DNA of 64,000 bases from Terriglobia bacterium (GCA_021323595.1 JAJPKR010000028.1:67762-131761), one strand, 5' to 3'; positions 48,273-58,229 are shown, counted from the stretch's first letter. Notes: generated by a model not told the origin, from the sequence alone. Made by a program: numbers and translations.

Positions 48273-48692
48273 GTGGGCGCCCCGGTGCAGCGGCTGGCAC
48301 GAGCAGGCCTTCTCGCGGCCGCGTTGCTGGGCCTGACGGCTTGCCCCCATCAGGTGGCTTTGAGCCCGACCACGATCTGGCCGGGCGCGAAGGGCCGGGC
48401 CGCGCTCAGCCGCGATGGCCGCAGCCGCGTCGTCGCCGAGGTCAGCGTCGCGCGCCTGGCGCCGCCGAACCGGCTGTCGCCGCCGTTTCGCTGCTACGTC
48501 GTCTGGGCGGAGCCGCCGCGCAAACCCGCGATCAACGAGGGGTTGCTGCGCATCGACGAGAAGCTGCAAGGCAAGCTGCGCTTCACGATCTTCGCTCAGC
48601 GCTTCGACATCTTCATCACCGCGGAAAACAATCCGCGGGCCCGCGCGCCCGCCGGCCCCGAGATTCTGCGCACCAACGTGAACCCGATTTAG
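48273..48692 (+). CDS. small lipoprotein of unknown function
   Basis: About 139 residues. A hydrophobic leader ending in the lipobox LTAC places the mature protein on a membrane at residue 24. The body is a small beta-rich domain with SLSRDGRSR-type charged loops and no motif I recognise. Translation may start at the GTG at 48273 or at a GTG twelve bases later. No operon partner is apparent; it is divergent from the rubrerythrin-like gene. Confidence 0.6.
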   Translation: MGAPVQRLARAGLLAAALLGLTACPHQVALSPTTIWPGAKGRAALSRDGRSRVVAEVSVARLAPPNRLSPPFRCYVVWAEPPRKPAINEGLLRIDEKLQGKLRFTIFAQRFDIFITAENNPRARAPAGPEILRTNVNPI

Positions 48693-48704
48693 GACCCGGC
48701 GGCT

Positions 48705-50024
48705 TCAGTTCCGGTTCCGGCTCGCGCGGCGGCGCAGGAAGAACTGCCGCTTGCTCATGCCCGCCGGCACGGCGACATCGAAGAAGCCCACCATCATCTC
48801 TTCGCTCGTCTGGTCGCCCCAGTGCACCCATTGCGTGGGATCGGGATTGTGCGGGTTGGCGGCGGAGTTGTCGAACCAGGCGATCGCCTGCAGCTCGGTG
48901 CCGGCGGCGAGCCGGCGCGGCTGCGCGAGCTTGTAGCTGAGCTGCCAGTAGAAGTTCCAGTGCACGCGCAGCAGCGTTTCCACGCGGCCGTCGCGATGCA
49001 CGAGGTTGTACTCGAACGTCTTGCCGCGCAAATGCAGGTGAGGAAAAAAGCCGAGCAGCAGGGCGCGGTTCGGCAGCGTGCCATGGACCTCGACCTCGAA
49101 GTTGGGCGCGCCGGGCGGGATCAAGAAATGGTCGTCGGTGAGCTGGAGTGTCAGCACGCGATACCGCGGCCGTTGGCGGTCGAAGACCAGGCCGATGCGG
49201 GTGCGGTCGCGCGCTGCGCGGCCGTTGGTGATGTAGTGCATCTGGAATACCAGATCGGAGCCGCGCGGGACGAATTTGGCCATCGTCGCCGGCCAGTGGT
49301 CGGGGCTGCTGCCGGGCGCATAGACGAGGAGCAAATCGCTGTCGGTCCATTCGGCGTCGCGGCGGTCTTGCGGATCTCGCAGATCCTTGGCCGTGAACGG
49401 CACGCCCACCGGGGCATGCCGCAGCCACGATGACCCCGGCGGGCGGATATAGACGACGGCATGGTGCACGTGATCGGGCGCGGAGGGCTCGATCTGGCTG
49501 AACTGCACCCATTCGTCGCGGTCGAAGTGCGTGGGCACGATCTCGTAGGTGTAATCCACCTGGCCGCGGGCGGGCAGCGGCACGGCTTGCGGCATGGTGA
49601 TCACGGCGTCGGGCGGCGGAATATTCCAGCCTCGGGTCCAATGCGGCGGCGGCGGCGCCTGGCCGGGGTCGCCGGCCGGCGCGCCGGCGCGCGCCCAGGC
49701 AACCAGGGCGGCGATGTCGGCGGCGCTCAGCGAGGGATCGTTGGCGAAATGGCCGAAGCGCGGATCGGCAAACCAGGGCGGCATCGCGCGCGTTTGTGCT
49801 GCGTGCGCGATCGCAGGCGCGAACGCCCGGGTCTCGCGGTAGGTTTCGAACGGCATCGGCGCCAGGCCGCCGGCACGATGGCAAACCTGGCAGTGCCGCT
49901 CGAGAATCGGCAAGACATCGCCGTAAAAGGTCGGCGCCGGCCGCTGCCCCCGCGCGGCAAAAGTGGCGAGCACGAGCGCCGCGGCGCCGTAGCAGATTCG
50001 CCGAACCGGAGCCCTCGGCGGCAT
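48705..50024 (-). CDS. cytochrome c / copper monooxygenase-like fusion protein
   Basis: A 439-residue exported protein. After a signal sequence comes a short cytochrome c-like part with one heme site (HCQVCH, near residue 45). From about residue 140 on it resembles the copper-binding beta-sandwich domains of peptidylglycine-type monooxygenases: DHVHHAVVYI, FQMHYITNG and FPHLHLRGKTFEY give the expected His ligands. The expected conserved Met ligand cannot be placed with certainty. Redox activity in the periplasm is likely; the substrate is unknown. Confidence 0.78.
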   Translation of the reverse strand: MPPRAPVRRICYGAAALVLATFAARGQRPAPTFYGDVLPILERHCQVCHRAGGLAPMPFETYRETRAFAPAIAHAAQTRAMPPWFADPRFGHFANDPSLSAADIAALVAWARAGAPAGDPGQAPPPPHWTRGWNIPPPDAVITMPQAVPLPARGQVDYTYEIVPTHFDRDEWVQFSQIEPSAPDHVHHAVVYIRPPGSSWLRHAPVGVPFTAKDLRDPQDRRDAEWTDSDLLLVYAPGSSPDHWPATMAKFVPRGSDLVFQMHYITNGRAARDRTRIGLVFDRQRPRYRVLTLQLTDDHFLIPPGAPNFEVEVHGTLPNRALLLGFFPHLHLRGKTFEYNLVHRDGRVETLLRVHWNFYWQLSYKLAQPRRLAAGTELQAIAWFDNSAANPHNPDPTQWVHWGDQTSEEMMVGFFDVAVPAGMSKRQFFLRRRASRNRN

Positions 50025-50208
50025 GGCGCCGCTGCGCCCCGTCCCTCGAGCCCGCGTCCCCTGCCCCTGTCCCGTCGTGCTCTCTTGATGCTTCAAGCGC
50101 CGCCGGGCTGCTCGTGCAATAGCCCCCTCCTGTGCTTCCCGCCCCAGGTTCCGCCTCTGGGGCCGCCTGCCCTCCGCGGCCCGGCGCCTGCCGGCGCCCG
50201 GCCGCGGC

Positions 50209-50775
50209 TCAGCGCCGCGCCTGTTCGAAGGCGGTGATGGCGGCGGCGTGCTGCAGCGTGAGCGCAATGTCGTCGAGGCCCTCCAACAGGCACTGCTTGC
50301 GATAGGCGTCGATCTCGAAGCGGAATTCGCCGGCCGGACCGCGAATCGTTTGCCCTGCCAGGTCCACGGTCAGCTCCAGCCCTGGCTGGGCCGCCGCCGC
50401 CGCGAACAACCGATCCACCTGCGCGGCCGGCAGCGCGGCCGGCAGCATGCCGTTCTTGAAGCAGTTGTTGTAGAAAATGTCGGCGAACGAGGGCGCAATC
50501 AGCGCCAGGATGCCGAAATCCTTGAGCGCCCAGGCGGCATGCTCGCGCGAGCTGCCGCAGCCGAAGGTTTCCCGCGCCAGCAGGATGCGCGCCTGCCGGT
50601 ACGCGGGCTGGTTGAGCACGAAGGCGGGGTCGCGGCGCCAGTCGAAGAACAAGCCGTCGCGCAGCCCCGACCGCACGATGCGCTTGAGAAACTGCTTGGG
50701 AATGATCTGATCGGTGTCGACGTTGGCGCGATCGAGCGGCGCGGCGACGCCGGTGAGCGTGGTGAACGGTTTCAT
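50209..50775 (-). CDS. leuD: 3-isopropylmalate dehydratase small subunit
   Basis: A 188-residue subunit that forms isopropylmalate isomerase with LeuC for leucine synthesis. Signatures are [15 protein letters not shown] near the start and [18 protein letters not shown] near residue 70, followed by [16 protein letters not shown]. The ATG overlaps the leuC stop (ATGA), so the subunits are made together. leuA and leuB are not in the window. Confidence 0.95.
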   Translation of the reverse strand: MKPFTTLTGVAAPLDRANVDTDQIIPKQFLKRIVRSGLRDGLFFDWRRDPAFVLNQPAYRQARILLARETFGCGSSREHAAWALKDFGILALIAPSFADIFYNNCFKNGMLPAALPAAQVDRLFAAAAAQPGLELTVDLAGQTIRGPAGEFRFEIDAYRKQCLLEGLDDIALTLQHAAAITAFEQARR

Positions 50776-52175
50776 GCTTGCCACTCCCGCACATCCACGA
50801 AATGCCCGGCGATGGCGGCGGCGGCGGCCATCGCCGGACTGACCAGATGCGTGCGCCCGCCGGCGCCCTGCCGGCCCTCGAAGTTGCGGTTGCTGGTGGA
50901 GGCGCAGCGTTCGCCGGGCTGCAAGAGATCGGGGTTCATGCCCAAACACATGCTGCATCCGGACTCGCGCCATTCGAAGCCGGCGTCGCGAAAGACGCGA
51001 TCCAAGCCCAGCCGCTCCGCCGCCGCCTTCACCTGCTGCGAACCCGGCACGACCATGGCGCGCACCCCGCGCGCCACCTTGCGGCCGCGCACGACGGCGG
51101 CGGCGGCCTGCAGATCCTCGAGGCGGGCGTTGGTGCAGGAGCCGATGAAAACGCGGTCGAGCGCGATGTCTTCGATCGCCACCCCCGGCTTCAGCCCCAT
51201 GTAGGCGAGCGCCAGCTCCGCCGAACGGCGCGCGCCGGCATCGGCGAAGCTGGCGGGATCGGGCACGCGCCCCGTCACCTCCGTCACCATGCCCGGGTTG
51301 GTGCCCCAGGTCACCTGCGGCGCCACCTCGGCGGCATCGATCACCAGCGAGCGGTCGTAACGCGCGCCCGCGTCGCTCGCCAGCGCCAGCCAGCCCGCCG
51401 CCGCCTGCTCGAAGGCGGCGCCGCTGGGCGCGAAGCGGCGGCCGCGCAGATACGCCACGGTCGTCTCATCCGGCGCGATCAGGCCCGCGCGCGCGCCGGC
51501 TTCGATGGACATGTTGCAAACCGTCATGCGCTGTTCCATCGAGAGCGCGCGAATCGCCGGTCCCGTGTACTCGATCACGTGGCCGGTCGCTCCCCCGGTG
51601 CCGATGCGGCCGATGGTGTACAAGATCAAGTCCTTGGCCGTAACCCCGAAGCCGAGCGCGCCGTCAAAACGGAGTTCGAGCGTTTTCGGCGGCGCCTGCC
51701 ACAGGCATTGCGTCGCCAGCACGTGCTCGACTTCGCTGGTGCCGATGCCGAAGGCGAGCGCGCCCAAGGCGCCGTGGGTGGAAGTGTGGCTGTCGCCGCA
51801 AACGATGGTCATGCCCGGCTGCGTCAGTCCCAATTCGGGACCGATGACGTGCACGATGCCCTGCTCGGGGCTGTCGAGATCGTAGAGGCGGATGCCGGCG
51901 TCGCGGCAGTTTTGCGCCAGGACCTCGAGCTGCTGGCGCGCGCTTGCATCGAGGATCTGGATGGGCCGCGGATCCGTGGGCACGTCGTGATCCATCGTGG
52001 CCACCGTCAAATCGGGACGGCGGACGCGCCGCCCGTTTTCCCGCAGGGCCTCGAAGGCCTGCGGCGACGTCACTTCGTGCACCAAGTGCAAATCGATGTA
52101 CAGCAGGTCGGGACGGCCCGGCTCGCGCAGCACCACATGCCGCTCCCAGATCTTTTCCACCAGCGTTCTGGGCAT
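50772..52175 (-). CDS. leuC: 3-isopropylmalate dehydratase large subunit
   Basis: A 467-residue aconitase-family enzyme. The [4Fe-4S] Cys ligands are in [13 protein letters not shown] and [10 protein letters not shown], and the active-site segments [13 protein letters not shown] and DHDVPTD are present. The start codon lies eight bases behind a consensus TATAAT box. It is followed directly by leuD. Confidence 0.96.
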   Translation of the reverse strand: MPRTLVEKIWERHVVLREPGRPDLLYIDLHLVHEVTSPQAFEALRENGRRVRRPDLTVATMDHDVPTDPRPIQILDASARQQLEVLAQNCRDAGIRLYDLDSPEQGIVHVIGPELGLTQPGMTIVCGDSHTSTHGALGALAFGIGTSEVEHVLATQCLWQAPPKTLELRFDGALGFGVTAKDLILYTIGRIGTGGATGHVIEYTGPAIRALSMEQRMTVCNMSIEAGARAGLIAPDETTVAYLRGRRFAPSGAAFEQAAAGWLALASDAGARYDRSLVIDAAEVAPQVTWGTNPGMVTEVTGRVPDPASFADAGARRSAELALAYMGLKPGVAIEDIALDRVFIGSCTNARLEDLQAAAAVVRGRKVARGVRAMVVPGSQQVKAAAERLGLDRVFRDAGFEWRESGCSMCLGMNPDLLQPGERCASTSNRNFEGRQGAGGRTHLVSPAMAAAAAIAGHFVDVREWQA

Positions 52176-52183
52176 GAATTCTC

Positions 52184-52189
52184 ATTATA
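52184..52189 (-). promoter_or_regulatory. -10 box of leuCD
   Basis: TATAAT on the minus strand, eight bases before the leuC ATG. The RNA would begin within a base or two of the start codon. No leucine leader peptide is visible between them. Confidence 0.5.
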
Positions 52190-52337
52190 GAAGCCGCGGC
52201 AGCGAGTCATTTTTCCCCGCTGCCCTGCAAAAGCTACCAGGAGCGGCCGCGCCGCCTCCGCCCAAGCGGGCTGAAATTCAGGCCCTTGCGGACTGGCGGC
52301 TCGATTGCAAGTCACCATGGATTAAGGAGGGAACTGC

Positions 52338-52790
52338 TTGCGCAACACTCGACTGCTTTGCATGACTGCACTGTGCGCGCTGGGGTTGATGCTGCCGCTG
52401 CACGCGCAGAATCAAACGACGGTCAACTTTTTCGGCGGCGCCATTTTGGGCACGCCGTCCGGGTTTGCGGGCGGAGTCGGGCTGGGTCTGCCGGTGACCT
52501 CCAACGTGATCTTCGAGCCTTCGTTTGCCGTGGGTCACACCGGACACGTCAATGTCTTCACCCTCGACGGCGTCTTCGATTACAACTTCCACCTGCGTGA
52601 CGCGAAGCCGGTGCCCTACGTGCTGGGCGGCGTCGGCCTGGCGCAGTACGCGAGCACGACGCACGGCTCGCCCTTGATCGGCGCCGGCGTTCGTTTCCCG
52701 GTTGCCAATGGCTGGCAGATTCGCCCCGAGATTCGCTGGGGTACGCACGGCCTGAGCCGCTTTACGATCGGGTTAACCAAGAGCTTTTGA
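52338..52790 (+). CDS. small outer-membrane beta-barrel protein
   Basis: A 150-residue protein with a signal peptide ending LHAQ and a series of short amphipathic beta-strands (VNFFGGAILG, FAGGVGLGLPV, DGVFDYNFHL, PYVLGGVGLAQY, RPEIRWGTHG). It ends in Phe (TKSF), as is usual for proteins assembled by the BAM complex. The length suits an eight-strand barrel of the OmpX/OmpA-N type. The start codon is TTG, supported by the strong ribosome site AAGGAGG seven bases upstream. Function unknown. Confidence 0.78.
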   Translation: MRNTRLLCMTALCALGLMLPLHAQNQTTVNFFGGAILGTPSGFAGGVGLGLPVTSNVIFEPSFAVGHTGHVNVFTLDGVFDYNFHLRDAKPVPYVLGGVGLAQYASTTHGSPLIGAGVRFPVANGWQIRPEIRWGTHGLSRFTIGLTKSF

Positions 52791-52817
52791 CGGTAGCGGA
52801 CAGGGTGCCGCCTGGAG

Positions 52818-52881
52818 GACGGGCATTCCTGCCTGCCGCCCTTCGCGTGGCTTGCAGCGCAGGCCTTCTTGCCTGCCCGTC
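52818..52881. repeat. large stem-loop between convergent genes
   Basis: GACGGGCA and TGCCCGTC form an eight-pair stem around a 48-base loop that itself repeats CCTGCCTGCC-like blocks. It lies between the ends of the OMP and GH27 genes and may terminate or stabilise both transcripts. No T-run is present. Confidence 0.45.
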
Positions 52882-52934
52882 ATGGGCCCGGCAGACCATC
52901 CTCCGGCGCCGGGCCCGCCGTCGCTCCCTGCCGG

Positions 52935-54092
52935 TCAGCGGCTGACGCGAATCATGACCACGCCGTGCGGCGCGACGGTCGCCGTGAACTGATCGCGCAC
53001 GCGGCCGAGATTCTTGTGCGCCCAGAGATCGCGCACATGGCGTGCGCCCGCAAGCTGCAGTTGCGGCCAGCGCACCGTGATGGAGGCCGGCTGCTCGCCG
53101 CGGTTGAAGAGACCCACGGCCCAGGCGCCGCCTTTCAGCGGCTTGCCCCACACTTCGCTCGTGCCGTCTTGGCTGAGCCGCGTGCCTTGCTTGCCCAGCG
53201 GGTCTTGATCCACGGCGATCACGTCGCGATTGGTGAGGATGGCGAGGGTGGCGGGGGTCATGTGGGCGAGATCGTTGCCGGCGATGAGCGGCGCCGCCAG
53301 AATCGCCCACAGGCTGAAGTGGGTCCGGTACTCGGTGTCGGTCATGCCGCCGTTGCCCACCTCCAGCATGTCGGGATCGTTCCAGTGGCCGGGGCCGGCG
53401 TAGGGCGCGAGGTCGCTCTGATTGAAGCCGATCTGCGACATGCGCCGCCAGGTGTCGTTGATGTCGCCGGTGGTCCGCCAGAGATTGCCGCCCACGCTCG
53501 CGCCCCACGTCCAGACCTTCTGCCACCCGTATTGGCAGAGGCTGTACACGATGGGCCGGTGCGTCGCGAGCAGCGCCAGCGCCATCTTGCGATAGACCTC
53601 CTGCATCTGGTCGGGACGATAGACGCGGCTGGCGCTGCACCAGTCGTATTTCAAGTAGTCGATGCCCCACTGGGCGTAGGTGTTGGCGTCTTGCTGCTCG
53701 TGCTGGTAGCTGCCCGCGAAGCCGGCGCACGTGCGCGGCCCGGGCGACGAGTAAATGCCCAGCTTCAGCCCCTTGGAATGCACGTAGTCGGCGAGCGCCT
53801 TCATGTCGGGAAATTTGGCGTTCGGCTGGATGTTGCCCTGCGCGTCGCGCTGGCCCTCCCAGGTGTCGTCGATGTTGACGTATTGATAGCCGGCGGCCCT
53901 CATGCCGCTCGCCACCATGGCGTCGGCGGCTTCGCGGATGACGCGGTCGTTGACGCGATGGGCGAAGTGGTTCCAGCTGTTCCAGCCCATCGGCGGCGTG
54001 CGCGCCAGGTGATTGCGCTGGGCGGCGGCGGGCAGCGCCGGCGAAAGGACCAGGAGCGAGAGCAGAACGGGAGCGAGGCGAGCGTTGCGCAT
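52935..54092 (-). CDS. GH27 alpha-galactosidase
   Basis: A 385-residue secreted enzyme that releases terminal alpha-galactose. A signal peptide ends near PAAAQ. The family signature TPPMGWNSWNHFAHRV opens the barrel, VNIDDTWEG follows, the catalytic nucleophile is in YLKYDWCSA near residue 145 and the acid/base in WNDPDMLEVGNGG near residue 230. The C-terminal beta-domain is present. It stands alone, so a plant-polysaccharide role is an inference only. Confidence 0.93.
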   Translation of the reverse strand: MRNARLAPVLLSLLVLSPALPAAAQRNHLARTPPMGWNSWNHFAHRVNDRVIREAADAMVASGMRAAGYQYVNIDDTWEGQRDAQGNIQPNAKFPDMKALADYVHSKGLKLGIYSSPGPRTCAGFAGSYQHEQQDANTYAQWGIDYLKYDWCSASRVYRPDQMQEVYRKMALALLATHRPIVYSLCQYGWQKVWTWGASVGGNLWRTTGDINDTWRRMSQIGFNQSDLAPYAGPGHWNDPDMLEVGNGGMTDTEYRTHFSLWAILAAPLIAGNDLAHMTPATLAILTNRDVIAVDQDPLGKQGTRLSQDGTSEVWGKPLKGGAWAVGLFNRGEQPASITVRWPQLQLAGARHVRDLWAHKNLGRVRDQFTATVAPHGVVMIRVSR

Positions 54093-54332
54093 GCGGGTTC
54101 TCGGGGATTCCCGCGCATTGTAGCCGCCGCGCGCGCCCTTGGCAATGCCGGTTCACCGGGCTCCCGGGCCGAATGCGGGCGGCGCGCGCGGCGAAGCCGC
54201 CTCGGCGTGCGTCAGAGGGCGCGGCCGGCCCCGATGCGCGTCTGCGGGCGGCGGCGCGCGCTTGCGGCGTTCGCTCGCCCCATGCGCCGCGCCGCCCGCC
54301 GGCGGGATGAGGCCATGCGATCATAAAAAGCA

Positions 54333-54683
54333 GTGAAGTCGCCGCTGTTGTTGTTGATTGCCGCCGTCGTCCTGTCGCTGCTCGTCTTCGTCAGCGACCC
54401 GGGCCGCGCGGCCGGGCTCGGCTCCGGCGCGCAGGAGGCCGCCGCCTCCGCGCCCGCCGCCGGGCAGAGCGCGCCCGCGGGCAGCGGCGATGCCGCCGCC
54501 GGCCAGTTGGTGCTCGAGCGCTGCGGCGGCTGCCATTCCCTGGACACGCTGCGCGACCATCCGCAAGACGAAGCCGGCTGGACGCAGACCGTGGCGCAAA
54601 TGGAGCGCATGGGCGCCGCCGTCTCGCCCGCCGAAGAGCCGGTCATCGTCGAATACCTCGCCCGCCATTTCGGCAAGCACTGA
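54333..54683 (+). CDS. small exported mono-heme cytochrome c
   Basis: A 116-residue protein. A hydrophobic signal or anchor (LLLLIAAVVLSLLVFV) is followed by an Ala/Gly-rich linker and a small domain with one heme site, CGGCH, near residue 66. A possible distal Met is in QMERMGA. It starts with GTG five bases behind CATAAA, a possible -10 box. It is convergent with pruA. Confidence 0.75.
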   Translation: MKSPLLLLIAAVVLSLLVFVSDPGRAAGLGSGAQEAAASAPAAGQSAPAGSGDAAAGQLVLERCGGCHSLDTLRDHPQDEAGWTQTVAQMERMGAAVSPAEEPVIVEYLARHFGKH

Positions 54684-54758
54684 CGCCGCAACCCCGGCGT
54701 CCGCCCGCCGGCGCCGGCCGCACCGCGCGGTCATCCGCCCGCCCGGCCGCGGCCGCGG

Positions 54759-56348
54759 CTACAGCTTGCGCGCGATGGACTTGGCCTGCGTGAACAGCAG
54801 CAAGTAATCCGGCCCCCCCGCCTTCGAATCGGTGCCGGACATATTGAAGCCGCCGAAGGGATGAGCGCCGACGAGGGCGCCGGTGCACTTCCGGTTGAAA
54901 TAGAGGTTGCCGACGTGGAACGACTCGGCGGCCTTGGCGAGCTTGGCTTCGTCGCGGGTATAGACCGCGCCGGTCAGGCCGTATTCGGTGTTGTTGGCGA
55001 TCGCGAGGCCGTGGTCGAAGTCGCGGCAGCGGATCACCGCCAGCACCGGGCCGAAGATCTCCTCCTGGGCGATGCGCGCGTCGGGAGCGACGTCGGCGAA
55101 GACGGTCGGGGCGACCAGATAGCCCTCGCCCGGCACGGGACCGCCGGCGATGAGGCGGCCTTCGCGCTTGCCGATTTCGATGTAGTCGAGAATCTTCTTG
55201 CGCGCGCGCTCACTGATCACCGGGCCCATGTAGTTGGCGGGATCGGCGGCGTCGCCGACGGTGATCTGCCGTACGCGCTCCACCAGGGCGGCGAGGAAGC
55301 GGTCGTAAATCGCCTCATGCACGATCGCGCGCGAGCAGGCCGAGCACTTCTGTCCCTGGTAGCCGAAGGCGGAGACGGTGACGCCCTCGACCGCGGCGTC
55401 GAGATCGGCGTCTTGATCGACCAGGATTGCGTCCTTGCCGCCCATCTCCAAAATCACCCGCTTGATCCAGCGCTGGCCCGGAGGCGTTTTCGCCGCCTTT
55501 TCGTTGATCTCCAAGCCCACCGCCTTGGAGCCGGTGAAGGCGATGAAGCGCACGCGCGGATCCTCGACGAGGGCGTTGCCGACCGTCGCGCCGCCGCCGG
55601 TGACGAAGTTGACCACCCCCGCCGGCAGCCCCGCCTCCTCGAGAATCGCCAGGAAGCGCGCGGCGATGGTGGGCGAATCGCTCGACGGCTTGAGCACCAC
55701 GGTGTTGCCGCAAACGATCGCCGCCATGGTCATGCCGCCCATGATCGCGGAGGGGAAATTCCAGGGGGGAATGACCGCGCCCACGCCCAAGGGCAGATAG
55801 CGCAGCTCGTCGCGTTCGCCGGGAATTTGCGTCAGCGGAACGGGGTGCAGGAACAGCCGCGCCGCTTCGCGGGCGTAGTACTCGGCGAAGTCGATCGTCT
55901 CGCTGACGTCGGCGTCGGCTTCGGGAAAGGTCTTGCCGGTTTCGAGCGTGAGCCAGGCGCTGTATTCGGCCTTGCGCTGGCGCAGCAGCTCGGCCGCGCG
56001 CAGCAGAATCCCGATGCGCTTTTCCGGCGCGGTTCGCGCCCAGCACTCGAAGACCTTGGCCGCCGCCGCCACCGCTTCGCCCGCCATCTCAATCGTCCCT
56101 TCCTGATGCCGCCCCACGACTTCGCTCGGGCGCGAGGGATTGATGGAATCGAACTTGGCTTCGGCGCGGCGCTCGCGCCGCTCCCAGCCGATCAGGTTGG
56201 GATATTCGACGCCGAGTTCGGTGCGCGCGACGGCCAGCGCGGCGCTGTAGCGCTGGCGGTTTTCCGCGCGGCTGAAGTCGGCGGCGGGTTCGTTGCGGAA
56301 CTCCGGAAGACGGGCGACGTCGGCGGGGGGTGCGGCGGTCGTGGCCAT
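54759..56348 (-). CDS. pruA: L-glutamate gamma-semialdehyde dehydrogenase
   Basis: A 529-residue NAD-dependent aldehyde dehydrogenase that oxidises pyrroline-5-carboxylate/glutamate semialdehyde to glutamate in proline and arginine use. PPWNFPSAIMGGMTMAAI, FTGSKAVGLEINEKAAK, the general base Glu in VILEMGGKDAI and the catalytic Cys in GYQGQKCSACSRAIVH are all present. Length and the N-terminal 50 residues fit the RocA/PruA group. It follows coaX by seven bases but also has a GATAAT box six bases before its ATG. Confidence 0.94.
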   Translation of the reverse strand: MATTAAPPADVARLPEFRNEPAADFSRAENRQRYSAALAVARTELGVEYPNLIGWERRERRAEAKFDSINPSRPSEVVGRHQEGTIEMAGEAVAAAAKVFECWARTAPEKRIGILLRAAELLRQRKAEYSAWLTLETGKTFPEADADVSETIDFAEYYAREAARLFLHPVPLTQIPGERDELRYLPLGVGAVIPPWNFPSAIMGGMTMAAIVCGNTVVLKPSSDSPTIAARFLAILEEAGLPAGVVNFVTGGGATVGNALVEDPRVRFIAFTGSKAVGLEINEKAAKTPPGQRWIKRVILEMGGKDAILVDQDADLDAAVEGVTVSAFGYQGQKCSACSRAIVHEAIYDRFLAALVERVRQITVGDAADPANYMGPVISERARKKILDYIEIGKREGRLIAGGPVPGEGYLVAPTVFADVAPDARIAQEEIFGPVLAVIRCRDFDHGLAIANNTEYGLTGAVYTRDEAKLAKAAESFHVGNLYFNRKCTGALVGAHPFGGFNMSGTDSKAGGPDYLLLFTQAKSIARKL

Positions 56349-56354
56349 GCTTCT

Positions 56355-56360
56355 ATTATC
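56355..56360 (-). promoter_or_regulatory. -10-like hexamer of pruA
   Basis: GATAAT stands six bases before the pruA ATG and overlaps the coaX stop codon (TAATAG), so the match could partly reflect that stop. Confidence 0.35.
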
Positions 56361-57132
56361 GCGCCGGGGGCTGATTGCGCTCCCAGATCAATCGCAAGCC
56401 TTCCAGCGTGAGGTTCTCGTCGCTCTCCCGCAGGTGGCGGGAGTCGGCGGTGAGCAGCGGCGCCCAGCCGCCGGTGGCCAGCAGCTTGGTTTCCCGCCCG
56501 CATTCGGCGAGCAGCCGGTCGAGAATCCCGTCCACCAGCGCCAGATAGCCGAAGTACAGGCCGGATTGAATGCTGCCCACCGTGGTCGTGCCGACCAGCT
56601 TCTCCGGACGGCGCAATTCGACGCGCGGCAAGCGCGCGGTGCGGACGAAGAGGGCTTCGGCGCTGATGCCGACGCCGGGGCTGATGATGCCGCCGAGGTA
56701 TTCGCCGCGCGCGCTCACCACGTCGAAGGTGGTCGCGGTGCCGAAATCCACGATGACGCAGGGACCGCCGAGGCGGGCGTAGCCGGCCACCGCGTTGGCG
56801 ATGCGGTCGGCGCCGACATCGGCCGGCGGCTGGTACAAGATCGGCATGCCCGTCTTGAGTCCGGGACCGACGAAAAGCGCTTCGACGTGAAAGTGCCGGA
56901 GCAAGGTTTCCCGCAGCACGGCGTCGAGCGGCGGCACCACCGAGGCCGCGATCGCATGCCGCACCTCGTCAAACCGGCGGCCGTCCCCGGCGAAGAGGCC
57001 GCGCAAGGTCAGCGCCAGCTCGTCCGCGGTTTGCGTGCGATTGGTGTTGATGCGCCAGTGGGCAACCAACCGCGCCCCGGCATAGAGGCCGAAGACGGTA
57101 TGCGAGTTCCCGACGTCGATGGCCAGCAACAT
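56356..57132 (-). CDS. coaX: type III pantothenate kinase
   Basis: A 258-residue ASKHA-fold kinase for the first step of coenzyme A synthesis. The phosphate loop LLAIDVGNSHTVFGLY starts the protein; INTNRTQTADE, GADRIANAVAGYARLGGP and VIVDFGTATTFDVVS are the other family motifs. The ATG at 57132 has GAGGG eight bases upstream; one at 57147 would add five residues. It lies 80 bases behind birA, with which it often clusters. Confidence 0.95.
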   Translation of the reverse strand: MLLAIDVGNSHTVFGLYAGARLVAHWRINTNRTQTADELALTLRGLFAGDGRRFDEVRHAIAASVVPPLDAVLRETLLRHFHVEALFVGPGLKTGMPILYQPPADVGADRIANAVAGYARLGGPCVIVDFGTATTFDVVSARGEYLGGIISPGVGISAEALFVRTARLPRVELRRPEKLVGTTTVGSIQSGLYFGYLALVDGILDRLLAECGRETKLLATGGWAPLLTADSRHLRESDENLTLEGLRLIWERNQPPAR

Positions 57133-57212
57133 AGCCGCGTCCCTCATTTTGCCTCACGCCTGCGCTGGCAGGGGCGCGGCGTTTCCCGGCCGTCCGCCGC
57201 GGCTCGCGCGGC

Positions 57213-58229
57213 TCAGCCCCCGTCCCCGTCGCCGCGGCCGGCGGGACGGACTTCGCCGGAGATGACCGTGACCAGCGCGCCGTCGTCGCGGCGCACCTGC
57301 AGGAAGCCTTGCGCGTCGAGCCCGGCGGTGACGCCCTCGTACGCGCCTTCGCCCGCGCCGACGCGCACGCGCCGGCCTTCGGCGTACGACGAGCGGCGCG
57401 CGAACTCCGCCTGCAGCTCGGCGGCGCCGCCGGCCAGAAACGCCTGATAGCGCGCCTCGAGCTGAAACAGGATCTCGGCCAGCACTTCCAGCCGCGACAG
57501 CGGCCGGCCCGCGGCCAGACGCAGCGAGGTGGCGAGCGGGGCGAGCTCGGGCGGAAACTCGCTTTGGTTGACGTTGACGCCGATGCCGAGCACCAGATGC
57601 TGGATGCGGGTGGCTTCGGCGCTCATCTCGAGCAGCACGCCGCCGGCCTTGCGCCCGTGCACGAGCAGATCGTTGGGCCAGCGCAAGTCGGCGTCCACGC
57701 CGGCCGCGGCGCGGGCGGCGTCGGCGACGGCGATCCCGGCGGCGAGATTCAGCGCCAGCGCGCCGGCGGGCGGGCCGGGCGGGCGCAGGATCAGGCTCAG
57801 ATAGATGCCCTGCCCCGCCGGCGATGCCCAACTGTGCCCTTGGCGGCCCCGCCCCGCGGTCTGCTCTTCGGCGACGAACAGCGTGCCGTGCGTCTCGCCC
57901 GCGGCGGCGGCGGCGAGCGCCGCGCGCTGCGTGGAATCCACCCGAAAAAAATGATGCACGCGGCGCCCGAAGACGCCGCTCTTGCGATACGGCGCCAGCA
58001 GCGCCGGCAGCAGGAGATCGGGCATGGCCTCGAGCTGATAGCCGGTGGCGCGGTGGCCGCGCAGGCGCATGCCGTATTGCCGCAGCAGCTCGATGCCCCG
58101 CCAGACGCTGGAGCGGCTGATCGCCAGCTCTTGCGCCATGCGCGTGCCCGAGAGCACGACGGTGGGATGCGCGACGAAGAGCTCGGCGAGTTTGGTGAGA
58201 TAGCGCGGGCTTTCCGGCGGCTCGGGCAT
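57213..58229 (-). CDS. birA: biotin-[acetyl-CoA-carboxylase] ligase with DNA-binding domain
   Basis: A 338-residue bifunctional protein. The N-terminal winged helix (residues about 8-65, LSGTRMAQELAISRSSVWRG) should repress biotin genes. The catalytic domain has the biotinyl-AMP loop TAGRGRQGHSW near residue 125, LRWPNDLLVHGRKAGGVLLE and GIGVNVNQ. The C-terminal SH3-like domain is present. It follows nadC with only six bases between. Confidence 0.94.
   Translation of the reverse strand: MPEPPESPRYLTKLAELFVAHPTVVLSGTRMAQELAISRSSVWRGIELLRQYGMRLRGHRATGYQLEAMPDLLLPALLAPYRKSGVFGRRVHHFFRVDSTQRAALAAAAAGETHGTLFVAEEQTAGRGRQGHSWASPAGQGIYLSLILRPPGPPAGALALNLAAGIAVADAARAAAGVDADLRWPNDLLVHGRKAGGVLLEMSAEATRIQHLVLGIGVNVNQSEFPPELAPLATSLRLAAGRPLSRLEVLAEILFQLEARYQAFLAGGAAELQAEFARRSSYAEGRRVRVGAGEGAYEGVTAGLDAQGFLQVRRDDGALVTVISGEVRPAGRGDGDGG

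Noticed and set aside
50208-50775. leuA or leuB next to leuCD
   Set aside because: Both flanks were read; the neighbours are a cytochrome/monooxygenase-like gene and an OMP gene.
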